Source: Belnapia moabensis DSM 16746 | GTDB taxonomy: Bacteria > Pseudomonadota > Alphaproteobacteria > Acetobacterales > Acetobacteraceae | DNA length: 64,000 bases | Direction of reading: 5' to 3' | Assembly: GCF_000745835.1 (NCBI RefSeq) | Contig: NZ_JQKB01000007.1 | Span: 70,858 to 134,857 of the forward strand | In this document: one piece after another, positions 10,470 through 17,118 of the stretch | Position numbering within the stretch: position 1 is the first letter of the stretch | How the letters are laid out: each line of letters starts with the position of its first letter | The notes under the pieces: model-generated | What the model was told of the DNA's origin: nothing | What the model saw: only the letters and a program-made list of their open reading frames with translations | Database searches by the model: none | Made by a program: the position numbers and the translations under genes

Positions 10470-10970
10470 CTACTGGTTGCGCGGGTCGTCGGCGGGGTTC
10501 ACGTAACGGATGCCCTGCGGGCCCATGCCGTGGAGCTGAAGCTCGGTGTCCTCAGTGAACCAGGCGTAGTGGGTCATCCCCTTGGCGACGAAGGAGTAGC
10601 CGCCCGCGGCCACCCGCTCGCCCCGGCTCTCGTCCAGCCGGTCGCCGGTACCGACGTTGAAACTGCCGGACAGGACGGTGACGTTCTCATCATTCGGATG
10701 GGTGTGGGCGGGGATGCGGAAGCCGGCGGGCACGCGCAGGCGGACAACGTACATGCCCTCCTTCGACGGGTCGCCGTGCAGGACGGCGAGCTGCGCGCCG
10801 CGGGCATAGGCGGGCGGCGCCGTCCAGCGCAGCGCGTTGGGCTGCACCGTGGCATGCGGCGAATGGCCGTGCCCGCCTTGCGCCCCGCTATGCGCTGCGC
10901 CCTGGGCCTGGGCGGCGAGCGGCGCCACCGCGGCTGCCAGCGCGGCGACTGCAAATTCGCGTTTCCTCAT
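10470..10970 (-). CDS. Secreted cupin-domain protein
   Basis: A 166-residue protein with a signal peptide (REFAVAALAAAVAPLAAQAQ), a histidine-rich linker (SGAQGGHGHSPHA) and one cupin barrel. The first cupin motif is visible as PAHTHPNDENVTVLSGSFNVGTGD (in two overlapping halves), and the second as ERVAAGGYSFVAKGMTHYAW. The His-x-His plus acidic and histidine ligands suggest a bound metal in the periplasm. Function beyond that is not known; related proteins are annotated only as cupin domain-containing. It is divergent from the AraC-family gene at 11131, and an AT-rich repeat region between them may control both. Confidence 0.82.
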   Translation of the reverse strand: MRKREFAVAALAAAVAPLAAQAQGAAHSGAQGGHGHSPHATVQPNALRWTAPPAYARGAQLAVLHGDPSKEGMYVVRLRVPAGFRIPAHTHPNDENVTVLSGSFNVGTGDRLDESRGERVAAGGYSFVAKGMTHYAWFTEDTELQLHGMGPQGIRYVNPADDPRNQ

Positions 10971-11035
10971 TGCTTACCCTCCCCGCGGTCGTGATCGGGC
11001 CGGGGGCAGCCGGGCTGCCGCCGGCATTGCCCCGC

Positions 11036-11056
11036 GACAAGTTACAATTAGACAAT
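11036..11056. promoter_or_regulatory. Candidate operator: three ACAA repeats between divergent cupin and araC-type genes
   Basis: The 160-bp region between the divergent cupin and AraC-family genes holds one AT-rich patch in which ACAA occurs three times with 7-8 nt spacing (starting at 11037, 11044 and 11052), the outer two inside GACAA. Direct repeats at roughly one helical turn are typical of AraC-family binding sites. The assignment rests only on position and repeat pattern. Confidence 0.35.
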
Positions 11057-11130
11057 CCGTCGACGGAGACGAATGACCGGGCGGCCGGATGATCTAGCCG
11101 GGCGTCCGGCTTGGTGGCGGAGCTCGGCCG

Positions 11131-12090
11131 ATGGACCCGCTCTCGGATGTGCTGCGATCCGTAAGGCTGACCGGCGGCCTTTTCGTCGAGGCCCATTTCA
11201 CGGCGCCCTGGTGCGTGACCGCGCAGGTGCCGCCCGGACTCTGGGCCGAGCTGCTGGCCGCGCCGTCCGATCTGATCGCTTACCACGTGGTGCTCGAGGG
11301 GGAGATGCGGGTCGGCCTCGCGGATGCGCCGGACCTCCTCGTCCAGGCCGGAGAGGTGGTGCTGTTCCCGCGCAACGACGGGCACGAGCTGTCGAGCGGG
11401 CCGGGGCTCGCGCCCGTCCGGGCGGATGCGCTGCTGCAGCCGGCGGCGGAGGGCAGCCTGCTGCGCATCCGCCATGGCGGCGGCGGCGTGGCGACGCATC
11501 TCGTCTGCGGCTTCCTCGGCAGCGAAGGAGCGGCCAACCCGCTGATTGCCAGCCTCCCGCCGGTGCTGCGGCTCGACTTGCGGCAGAGCGCGGCCTGGGG
11601 CTGGGTCGAGGCCTCGGTGCGCTTCGCCGCGGCCGAGCTGGCGGCGGGGCGCCTGCCGACCTCGGATGTGGTGTCGCGGCTGGCGGAGACGCTGCTGCTC
11701 GAGGCGGTGCGGCGCTACCTCGCCTCGCCTGGGCCGGCGGGGCCGGGCTGGCTGCGGGGGCTTGGCGACCCCTGCATCGGCCGGGCGCTCGGGTTGATCC
11801 ATGGTGACATCACCATGCGCTGGTCGGTCGCCGGCCTGGCGCGGGCGGTGGGCATGTCGCGCAGTGCCTTCGTCGAGCGGTTCTGCGCGCTGCTCGGCAT
11901 GCCGCCGATGCGCTACCTGGCCGCGTGGCGACTGCACCGGGCCGGGCAGGAGTTGCGCGAGAGCGGACGGACCGTCGGGCAGGTGACGCATGCGGTGGGC
12001 TATGCCTCGGAGGAGGCGTTCAGCCGCGCCTTCAAGCGGCATCACGGCCTCTCGCCGCGCGAGTGGCGGCAGCAGCGCCTGCCTCAATGA
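11131..12090 (+). CDS. AraC-family transcriptional regulator with N-terminal cupin
   Basis: A 319-residue regulator. The N-terminal half is an AraC-type cupin (Cupin_6): VVLEGEMRVGL, QAGEVVLFPRNDGHEL. The C-terminal half carries two helix-turn-helix motifs: WSVAGLARAVGMSRSAFVER and VGQVTHAVGYASEEAFSRAF, followed by GLSPREWR. Proteins of this layout act as ligand-responsive activators or repressors of nearby genes. The obvious candidate targets are the divergent secreted cupin gene and possibly the Bug receptor that starts 70 bp downstream on the same strand. The ligand is unknown. Confidence 0.88.
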   Translation: MDPLSDVLRSVRLTGGLFVEAHFTAPWCVTAQVPPGLWAELLAAPSDLIAYHVVLEGEMRVGLADAPDLLVQAGEVVLFPRNDGHELSSGPGLAPVRADALLQPAAEGSLLRIRHGGGGVATHLVCGFLGSEGAANPLIASLPPVLRLDLRQSAAWGWVEASVRFAAAELAAGRLPTSDVVSRLAETLLLEAVRRYLASPGPAGPGWLRGLGDPCIGRALGLIHGDITMRWSVAGLARAVGMSRSAFVERFCALLGMPPMRYLAAWRLHRAGQELRESGRTVGQVTHAVGYASEEAFSRAFKRHHGLSPREWRQQRLPQ

Positions 12091-12160
12091 CTCGGCGGCT
12101 TTACGGGCCGGGCGGGTTCGTGCTGGAAGCGGGGCGAATCTCGTCAAGGGAACGCCGCCC

Positions 12161-13129
12161 ATGCCCATCCCGCGCCGCCTGCTGCTGGGCGCCCCTGCCC
12201 TGCTCGCAGCACCCGCCATCGCCCAGGCGCCCTGGCCGGAGCGGCCGTTGCGGCTGGTCGTCCCCTTTCCAGGGGGGTCGACGCCGGATATCGCGGGGCG
12301 GGCAGTGGCGGCGCATTTCGGGCAGGTGCTGGGGCAGCCTTGCGTGGTCGACAACCGGCCGGGGGCGGGCGGGAATATCGGCACGGAGACGGTGGCGAAG
12401 GCGGCGGATGGGCACACCATCGGCGTCTCGATCAACGGGCCGCTGACGACGGCGCCGGCGCTCTATCCGAACCTGCCCTACGATCCGGTGCGGGATCTGG
12501 CGCCGGTCTCGCTGCTGATGCGGGGAGCGCAGCTGCTGGTCGTCCGGGCGGATCTGGCGGTGAAGGATCTCGGCGAATTCCTGGCGAAGGTGAAGGCGGA
12601 GCCGGGGAAGTATTCCTTCGGCTCGGTGGGCTCGGGCTCGGGCGGGCATCTCGCCATGATGGACCTGTTGGCGCGGGCGGGCGGGGAGATGCTGCATGTG
12701 CCCTATCGCGGCTTTCCGCCGGCGGTGATCGACCTCGTCGCGGGGCGGATCGACGCGATGGTCATCATCGCGGCCGGCATCCTGCCGCAGTTGCGGGAGA
12801 GCCAAGTGCGGGCGCTGGCGGTGACGGCGGAGGCGCGGATTCGCCAGGCGCCGGAGGTGCCGACGCTGGCGGAGGCGGGAATCGCGGATGCGGCGAGCTA
12901 TGCCTGGATCGGGCTGATCGCGCCGGCCTCGACGCCGGGCGAGCGGGTAGCGCGGCTCTCGGCCGAGGCGCAGCGGGCGCTGGCGGTGCCGGAGGCGCGG
13001 ACGGCGCTGGAGGCGGCGGGGTTCGAGGTGGTGGCGAGTTCGCCGGAGGCGATGCGCGAGTACATGGCGGCCGAGGCGGCGCGCTGGGGCGGGCTGATCC
13101 GGCGGCTGGGGATCAGGGCGGAGGCCTGA
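12161..13129 (+). CDS. Bug/TctC-family periplasmic substrate receptor (2 of 6)
   Basis: A 322-residue receptor with a signal peptide (IPRRLLLGAPALLAAPAIAQ) followed by the canonical WPERPLRLVVPFPGGSTPD, VVDNRPGAGGNIGTE, the segment NLPYDPVRDLAPVSLL and HVPYRGFPPAVIDLVAGRID. It is one of the better-conserved Bug proteins here. The ATG at 12161 is chosen because it begins the signal peptide; a longer in-frame opening upstream overlaps the AraC gene. It follows that regulator closely and may be regulated by it. No TctA/TctB transporter subunits are present. Ligand unknown. Confidence 0.9.
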   Translation: MPIPRRLLLGAPALLAAPAIAQAPWPERPLRLVVPFPGGSTPDIAGRAVAAHFGQVLGQPCVVDNRPGAGGNIGTETVAKAADGHTIGVSINGPLTTAPALYPNLPYDPVRDLAPVSLLMRGAQLLVVRADLAVKDLGEFLAKVKAEPGKYSFGSVGSGSGGHLAMMDLLARAGGEMLHVPYRGFPPAVIDLVAGRIDAMVIIAAGILPQLRESQVRALAVTAEARIRQAPEVPTLAEAGIADAASYAWIGLIAPASTPGERVARLSAEAQRALAVPEARTALEAAGFEVVASSPEAMREYMAAEAARWGGLIRRLGIRAEA

Positions 13130-13142
13130 TCCCCTTCCTCGC

Positions 13143-14105
13143 TCAGGCGGCGCCGGGGCGGGTGCGCCAGAGGCTGAGCGCGATGGAGCCGCCGATGATG
13201 CTGCCGGTCAGCAGCAACGCCCATTCGACCGGCACCGCCTTGCCGCCCGCCCACCAGTTCGCCAGCATCTTCGCGCCGACGATCATCAGCACGACCGAGA
13301 GCCCGTGCTTCAGGTAGCGGAAGCGATGGATGATGCCTGAGAGGGCGAAGTACATCGCGCGCAGGCCAAGGATGGCGAAGACGTTCGCCGTGTAGACGAT
13401 GAACGGGTCGGTGGTGACAGCGAAGATCGCCGGGATGCTGTCGAGGGCGAAGACGAGGTCGGTGAGTTCCACCAGAATCAGCACCAGGGCGAGGGGCGTC
13501 AGCATCCACTTGCCCGCCTCGCGCACGGTGAAGGCGCTGCCACGGAAGCCGTTGCTCACGGGCAGGTGGCGCTGCAGAAAGCGCAGGACGGGGTTGTCGC
13601 GCGGGTCGCCCTCCGGCGCGTTGACGGATTGCAGCATCTTCCAGCCGCTGAAGACGAGGAAGAGGCCGAAGACGACCATCAGCCAGTCGAATTCGCGGAG
13701 CAGGCTGGTGCCGAGCAGGATCATCGCCGCGCGCATCGCCAGCGCCCCGAGGATGCCCCAGAACAGCACGCGGTGCTGGTAGGCGGCGGGGACGCCGAAT
13801 TTGGCGAAGATCAGCACGAAGACGAAGATGTTGTCGACCGAGAGCGACCACTCGATGACATAGCCCGTCAGGAATTCGAGGGCGCGGACCTGGCGGCCTT
13901 CCTCCGGCCCGTAGCTTGTCCAGAGCCAGGCGAAGAAGCCGAGGGCGAGGGCGACATAGGCCGCGGATTTCCAGAGCGCCGTGCGCACCGGCACCGCGAC
14001 GGGCTGGCCGTCCGGGTCCTTGCGGGAGAGGACGCCGAGATCGAGCAGCAGAAGGCCAAGAATGGCCAGGTTGAACCATACCCAGAACCAGATGGACGGC
14101 TCCAT
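13143..14105 (-). CDS. TerC/Alx-family integral membrane protein (probable metal exporter)
   Basis: A 320-residue polytopic membrane protein of the TerC family. Diagnostic segments are IEWSLSVDNIFVFVLIFAKF and ELTDLVFALDSIPAIFAVT, the two Asp-containing motifs shared with Alx and TerC, and a C-terminal LVLMIVGAKMLANWW-like segment. Family members export manganese (Alx/MntP-like role) or calcium and protect secreted metalloenzymes; which applies here is inference. The ATG at 14105 begins a conserved N-terminus (MEPSIWFWVWFNLAIL). A good sigma-70-like promoter lies about 150 nt upstream, giving a long 5' leader. The manganese riboswitch that precedes many alx/terC genes was not recognised in that leader. 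Confidence 0.88.
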   Translation of the reverse strand: MEPSIWFWVWFNLAILGLLLLDLGVLSRKDPDGQPVAVPVRTALWKSAAYVALALGFFAWLWTSYGPEEGRQVRALEFLTGYVIEWSLSVDNIFVFVLIFAKFGVPAAYQHRVLFWGILGALAMRAAMILLGTSLLREFDWLMVVFGLFLVFSGWKMLQSVNAPEGDPRDNPVLRFLQRHLPVSNGFRGSAFTVREAGKWMLTPLALVLILVELTDLVFALDSIPAIFAVTTDPFIVYTANVFAILGLRAMYFALSGIIHRFRYLKHGLSVVLMIVGAKMLANWWAGGKAVPVEWALLLTGSIIGGSIALSLWRTRPGAA

Positions 14106-14255
14106 TGCCGGTGAGCTCCTCACTGGCGCGACGGGCTGGCCTTGCGGAAATCGACGGGCCCGATCGCGCGACGTTGCACGCGATCCGACATCGCACACCC
14201 GGCAGCGGGCTCGAGGGCCAGCGGCCGGGCGGCCAGAGGGGCCCGGATCGGAACC

Positions 14256-14284
14256 GATATGACCAATATGGAAAGGGATGTCAA
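14256..14284 (-). promoter_or_regulatory. Sigma-70-type promoter for the terC-like gene
   Basis: On the minus strand a perfect -35 TTGACA (14284-14279) is followed after 16-17 nt by TCATAT/CATATC (14262-14256). It is one of few consensus -35 boxes in the window and points toward the terC-like gene, leaving a leader of roughly 145 nt. Confidence 0.6.
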
Positions 14285-14409
14285 GCCTGTTGTCATGGGC
14301 CTGCCGCCACGCCATCTCCGCGTTTGCTCTATGGGGGCCGGGGCAGTAGTGTCCCGCCCGGTCAGGGCTGCCAAGCGCGGCCACCAACAAAGGGTTATCG
14401 GGGCGTCAC

Positions 14410-14679
14410 ATGGGTTCCTTCAGCATCTGGCACTGGCTCATCGTGCTGCTGGTCGTGCTTCTGCTCTTCGGCAGCGGCAAGATCAGCACCCTCATGGGCG
14501 ACCTCGCCACGGGCATCAAATCCTTCAAGAAGAACATGAAGGAGGAGGATGACGCCTCGCTCGCCGAGGGCGCGCCGCCGGCGCCGGGCACGCATCCGAC
14601 CGGGACGATCCAGGGTCCGGCCGCGACGACGACGCCGCACGCCTCCACCACCACGACGACGAGCCGCCCGGCGGCCTGA
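14410..14679 (+). CDS. tatA: Sec-independent translocase subunit TatA
   Basis: An 89-residue TatA: one N-terminal membrane helix ([19 protein letters not shown]), the FGSGKIS hinge, then the amphipathic helix [19 protein letters not shown] and a Thr/Pro-rich tail. TatA oligomers form the translocation channel for folded twin-arginine substrates in the inner membrane. No tatB or tatC accompanies it. Instead its stop codon overlaps the start of mtnB (TGATG), so it is cotranscribed and translationally coupled with methionine-salvage genes. Several proteins in this window carry twin-arginine-like leaders, but none is specially linked to it. Confidence 0.93.
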   Translation: MGSFSIWHWLIVLLVVLLLFGSGKISTLMGDLATGIKSFKKNMKEEDDASLAEGAPPAPGTHPTGTIQGPAATTTPHASTTTTTSRPAA

Positions 14680-15290
14680 TGACGGAACTGGCCGAGGCCA
14701 CGGCGGCGATCATCGCTGCCGGGCAGCGGCTGGACCGCTTCGGTTGGGTTCCGGCGACGGCCGGGAACATCTCGGTCCGGCTGCGGGACGGGACGGTGGC
14801 GATCACCCGCTCCGGCGGGCACAAGGGCTTCCTCGGGGCCGACGGGGTGATCCGCGTCGGCCTAGACGGGCGGCCGCTGCGCAAGGGCGACCGGCCCTCC
14901 GCCGAGACGGGGCTGCATTGCGGCATCTACCGGCGCTTCCCGGAGGCGGGAGCGGTGCTGCACGGGCATTCGGTGCCGGTGACGGTGCTGTCGCGGCGTC
15001 TGGGTGGGAGCATCCGGCTCGAAGGCTATGAGTTGCTGAAGGCCTTTCCGGGCCTCGCCACGCATCAGGCGTCCGTCGGTCTCCCAATCTTCGATAATGA
15101 CCAGGACATTCCACGACTGCAAGGCGTGGTCGAGGCGCGATGGGCCGAGGACGGCACGGTCCTCCCTGGGTATCTGCTGCGCGGCCATGGTATCTATGTC
15201 TGGGGCGTCGACATGCCGCAGGCGCTGATGCGGCTGGAGGCGGTCGAATTCATGCTCCGCTGCGAGCTGGAAGCAAGGAGGCTGTCATGA
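14679..15290 (+). CDS. mtnB: Methylthioribulose-1-phosphate dehydratase
   Basis: A 203-residue class II aldolase-fold enzyme that dehydrates 5-methylthioribulose-1-phosphate to the diketo phosphate in the methionine salvage pathway. Zinc ligands are visible in AVLHGHSVPVT (HxH) and in LLRGHGIYVWG (H). The phosphate-binding start TAGNISVRL and the acidic residue in ETGLHCGIYRRFPEA fit the family. Length is normal. It overlaps tatA by 1 nt and mtnD by 4 nt (ATGA). The pathway partners mtnD and mtnC follow; mtnA, a phosphorylase and the last aminotransferase are not in the window. Confidence 0.93.
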   Translation: MTELAEATAAIIAAGQRLDRFGWVPATAGNISVRLRDGTVAITRSGGHKGFLGADGVIRVGLDGRPLRKGDRPSAETGLHCGIYRRFPEAGAVLHGHSVPVTVLSRRLGGSIRLEGYELLKAFPGLATHQASVGLPIFDNDQDIPRLQGVVEARWAEDGTVLPGYLLRGHGIYVWGVDMPQALMRLEAVEFMLRCELEARRLS

Positions 15291-15823
15291 GCCGTCTGAC
15301 GGTGTGGGAGGCCGAGGGTGGCCGCGAGCTGCTGAAGACCGAGGATGCGGCAGGGATTGCCGAGGCGTTGCGCGGCATCGGCGTGCGCTTCGAGCGATGG
15401 GAGGGCGTGAGCCTCCCCGAGGGCGCTACCAACGAGCAGATCCTCGAAGCCTACCGCCCGCATCTCGACGCGCTGATGGGCGCGACGGGCGCGGGCAGCG
15501 CGGATGTGGTGGCGCTGACGCCCGACCATCCGCAGGCGCAGGCGATGCGCGAGAAATTCCTCAACGAGCATATCCATACCGAGGACGAGGTGCGCTTCTT
15601 CGTCCGTGGCGCCGGGCATTTCGTCATGCATGTCGACGGCAAGGTCTGGGATGCGCGCTGCGAACAGGGCGACCTGATCAGCGTGCCGGCCAATACCCGC
15701 CACTGGTTCGACGCGGGCGAGCGGCCGGATTTCTGCGCGCTGCGGGTCTTCACCGATCCCTCTGGCTGGGTGGCGCAGTTCACTGGCACCGACATGGCGC
15801 AGCGCTTCCCCGTTGCCGCCTGA
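15287..15823 (+). CDS. mtnD: Acireductone dioxygenase (ARD/ARD')
   Basis: A 178-residue cupin enzyme that oxidises the acireductone intermediate to 4-methylthio-2-oxobutyrate plus formate (Fe form) or to off-pathway products with CO (Ni form). The metal-binding motif NEHIHTEDEVRFFVRGAGHF supplies HxH and the glutamate, and PANTRHWFDAG the last histidine. The ATG at 15287 overlaps the mtnB stop (ATGA); an upstream in-frame ATG would overlap mtnB heavily. It sits between mtnB and mtnC, so the intermediate is made and consumed by the adjacent gene products. Confidence 0.94.
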   Translation: MSRLTVWEAEGGRELLKTEDAAGIAEALRGIGVRFERWEGVSLPEGATNEQILEAYRPHLDALMGATGAGSADVVALTPDHPQAQAMREKFLNEHIHTEDEVRFFVRGAGHFVMHVDGKVWDARCEQGDLISVPANTRHWFDAGERPDFCALRVFTDPSGWVAQFTGTDMAQRFPVAA

Positions 15824-16529
15824 GGCCGTGCCGCCGCGGGTGGTGCTGACGGATATCGAAGGCACCACCACCGCCATCGCCTTCGTCAAGGAGGTGCTGT
15901 TTCCCTTCGCGGCCGAGGCGCTGGAGGGGTTCCTCGCCGCGCATGGCGCGGAGCCAGCCGTGGCGGCGATCCTCGATGAGGTGCGGGCGGCGGAGCCGGG
16001 GCGGGAGCCGGCCGAGGTGTTGCGCGCGTGGATGGCGGCGGATGCGAAGGTGACGCCGCTCAAAGCGCTGCAGGGGCTGATCTGGCGGCAGGGCTATGCG
16101 GATGGGCGGCTCAAGGGGCATCTCTGGCCGGATGTGGCGGGGTGCTTGCGGGCCTGGGCGGCGGGCGGCATCCGGCTCGCGGTCTATTCCTCGGGCTCGG
16201 AGGAGGCGCAGCGGCTGATCTTCGGGCATTCCGTCGCGGGCGACCTGGTACCGCTGTTCGGCGGCTTCTTCGACACGCGGGTCGGGGGGAAGCGGGAGCG
16301 CGCGAGCTACGACGCCATCGCCAGGGCGCTCGGGGTGGCGCCGGGCGAGGTGCTCTTCCTCTCCGATGTCGCGGAGGAGCTGGATGCGGCGGTGGCGGCT
16401 GGGATGCAGGGATGCCAGCTCGTCCGACCGGATGACGGGACCGTCGCCGCCGGGCGGCATGCGGAGGCGCGGGACTTCCCCGAGGTGGCGCGGCGGTTCG
16501 GGCTGCCGACTCACAGCCAGGCCGGCTGA
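15813..16529 (+). CDS. mtnC: Enolase-phosphatase E1
   Basis: A 238-residue HAD-superfamily enzyme performing both enolisation and dephosphorylation of 2,3-diketo-5-methylthiopentyl-1-phosphate to give the acireductone for mtnD. HAD motif I is VVLTDIEGTTT with the E1-specific DIEGTT, motif II RLAVYSSGSEEAQ, the lysine region VGGKRERASYD and motif III VLFLSDVAEELDAA. The start is either TTG 15813, overlapping mtnD by 11 nt, or GTG 15828; no ATG is available. The longer reading is given, but the shorter one is equally plausible. Last gene of the tatA-mtnBDC run. Confidence 0.92.
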   Translation: MPPEAVPPRVVLTDIEGTTTAIAFVKEVLFPFAAEALEGFLAAHGAEPAVAAILDEVRAAEPGREPAEVLRAWMAADAKVTPLKALQGLIWRQGYADGRLKGHLWPDVAGCLRAWAAGGIRLAVYSSGSEEAQRLIFGHSVAGDLVPLFGGFFDTRVGGKRERASYDAIARALGVAPGEVLFLSDVAEELDAAVAAGMQGCQLVRPDDGTVAAGRHAEARDFPEVARRFGLPTHSQAG

Positions 16530-16999
16530 TCCGTCCCCTGCCCGGCGAAGCGCCGCGGCAGGATGAGGCCGGCGGAGCGCATCAGCCGGCCTAGGCCTTC
16601 CAGCGAGGCGAGCGCGAATTCGGCGCCCTGGCGCGGCAGCAGACCGGCTTGCAGCGTGGCGCGGGCGCGGGCGGGCAGGCCGGCCTGGGCCTCCGCGGCG
16701 GCGCAGAGCAGGCGCTGCTCGTCGCGCGAGAGATAAGGGCAGCAGGCGCAGCGGATATCGACCTGCCAGCGGGCGCTGCGGGCGATGACGCGCAGCAGGT
16801 GGTCGATGGAGAGCGCCGCGTCGGGGATGCCGGGGCCCGCCATCAGCCGCCCCAGCCGGGGCAGCGGGCTCTCGCCATGGCGCACGGCGTCGAGCCAGTC
16901 CCGGAGCGCGGTGAGGATGAGGGTCTCGGATGGCCAGAGATCGGCCATGGCCTGGGGGGTGCTGGCGTAGCTGGCGGCGGGGAGTCGGATATGGCCCAC
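16511..16999 (-). CDS. Hypothetical protein with a CxCC motif, probably iron-regulated
   Basis: I do not recognise a named family. The 162-residue product is helical and cytoplasmic-looking, with a short cysteine cluster in VDIRCACCPYLSRDEQRLL that could bind a metal or Fe-S centre, and a helical C-terminus (ASLEGLGRLMRSAGLI). A longer reading from 17059 begins inside a consensus promoter, so the GTG at 16999, 7-12 nt after AGGGAGG, is the better start. A Fur-like palindrome lies between the -35 and -10 of the upstream promoter, which suggests repression by iron. Its C-terminus overlaps the 3' end of mtnC on the opposite strand by 19 nt. Confidence 0.65.
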   Translation of the reverse strand: MGHIRLPAASYASTPQAMADLWPSETLILTALRDWLDAVRHGESPLPRLGRLMAGPGIPDAALSIDHLLRVIARSARWQVDIRCACCPYLSRDEQRLLCAAAEAQAGLPARARATLQAGLLPRQGAEFALASLEGLGRLMRSAGLILPRRFAGQGTDQPAWL

Positions 17000-17037
17000 G
17001 ACGGCCTCCCTATGCAGGCTGTTCCCGGCCGCATAGA

Positions 17038-17059
17038 TGCGAATGACTCGCAATGTCAA
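17038..17059 (-). promoter_or_regulatory. Promoter with Fur-like operator for the CxCC gene
   Basis: Reading the minus strand, TTGACA (17059-17054) is a perfect -35. The 15-mer TGCGAGTCATTCGCA (17052-17038) that follows is an inverted repeat (TGCGA-N5-TCGCA) placed in the promoter spacer. This matches the form of Fur boxes reported for alphaproteobacteria. Iron control of the gene starting at 16999 is inferred from this site. Confidence 0.6.
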
Positions 17060-17081
17060 TTAGGTACAGGAGACACGCCTG

Positions 17082-17109
17082 TGGCCGCCCTGCCCTGGCA
17101 GGGCGGCCA
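17082..17109 (-). terminator. Strong stem-loop downstream of the M3 peptidase gene
   Basis: A perfect 12-bp inverted repeat (17082-17093 with 17098-17109, loop CCTG) starts 10 nt after the peptidase stop codon. There is no long T-run, but the stem is very stable and the position fits an intrinsic terminator for the luciferase-like/peptidase operon. Confidence 0.7.
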
Positions 17110-17118
17110 GAAGGGGGC

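Noticed and set aside
14106-14255. Possible manganese (yybP-ykoY) riboswitch in the long leader of the terC-like gene.
   Set aside because: The conserved core segments of that riboswitch were not recognised, so a long leader alone is not enough.
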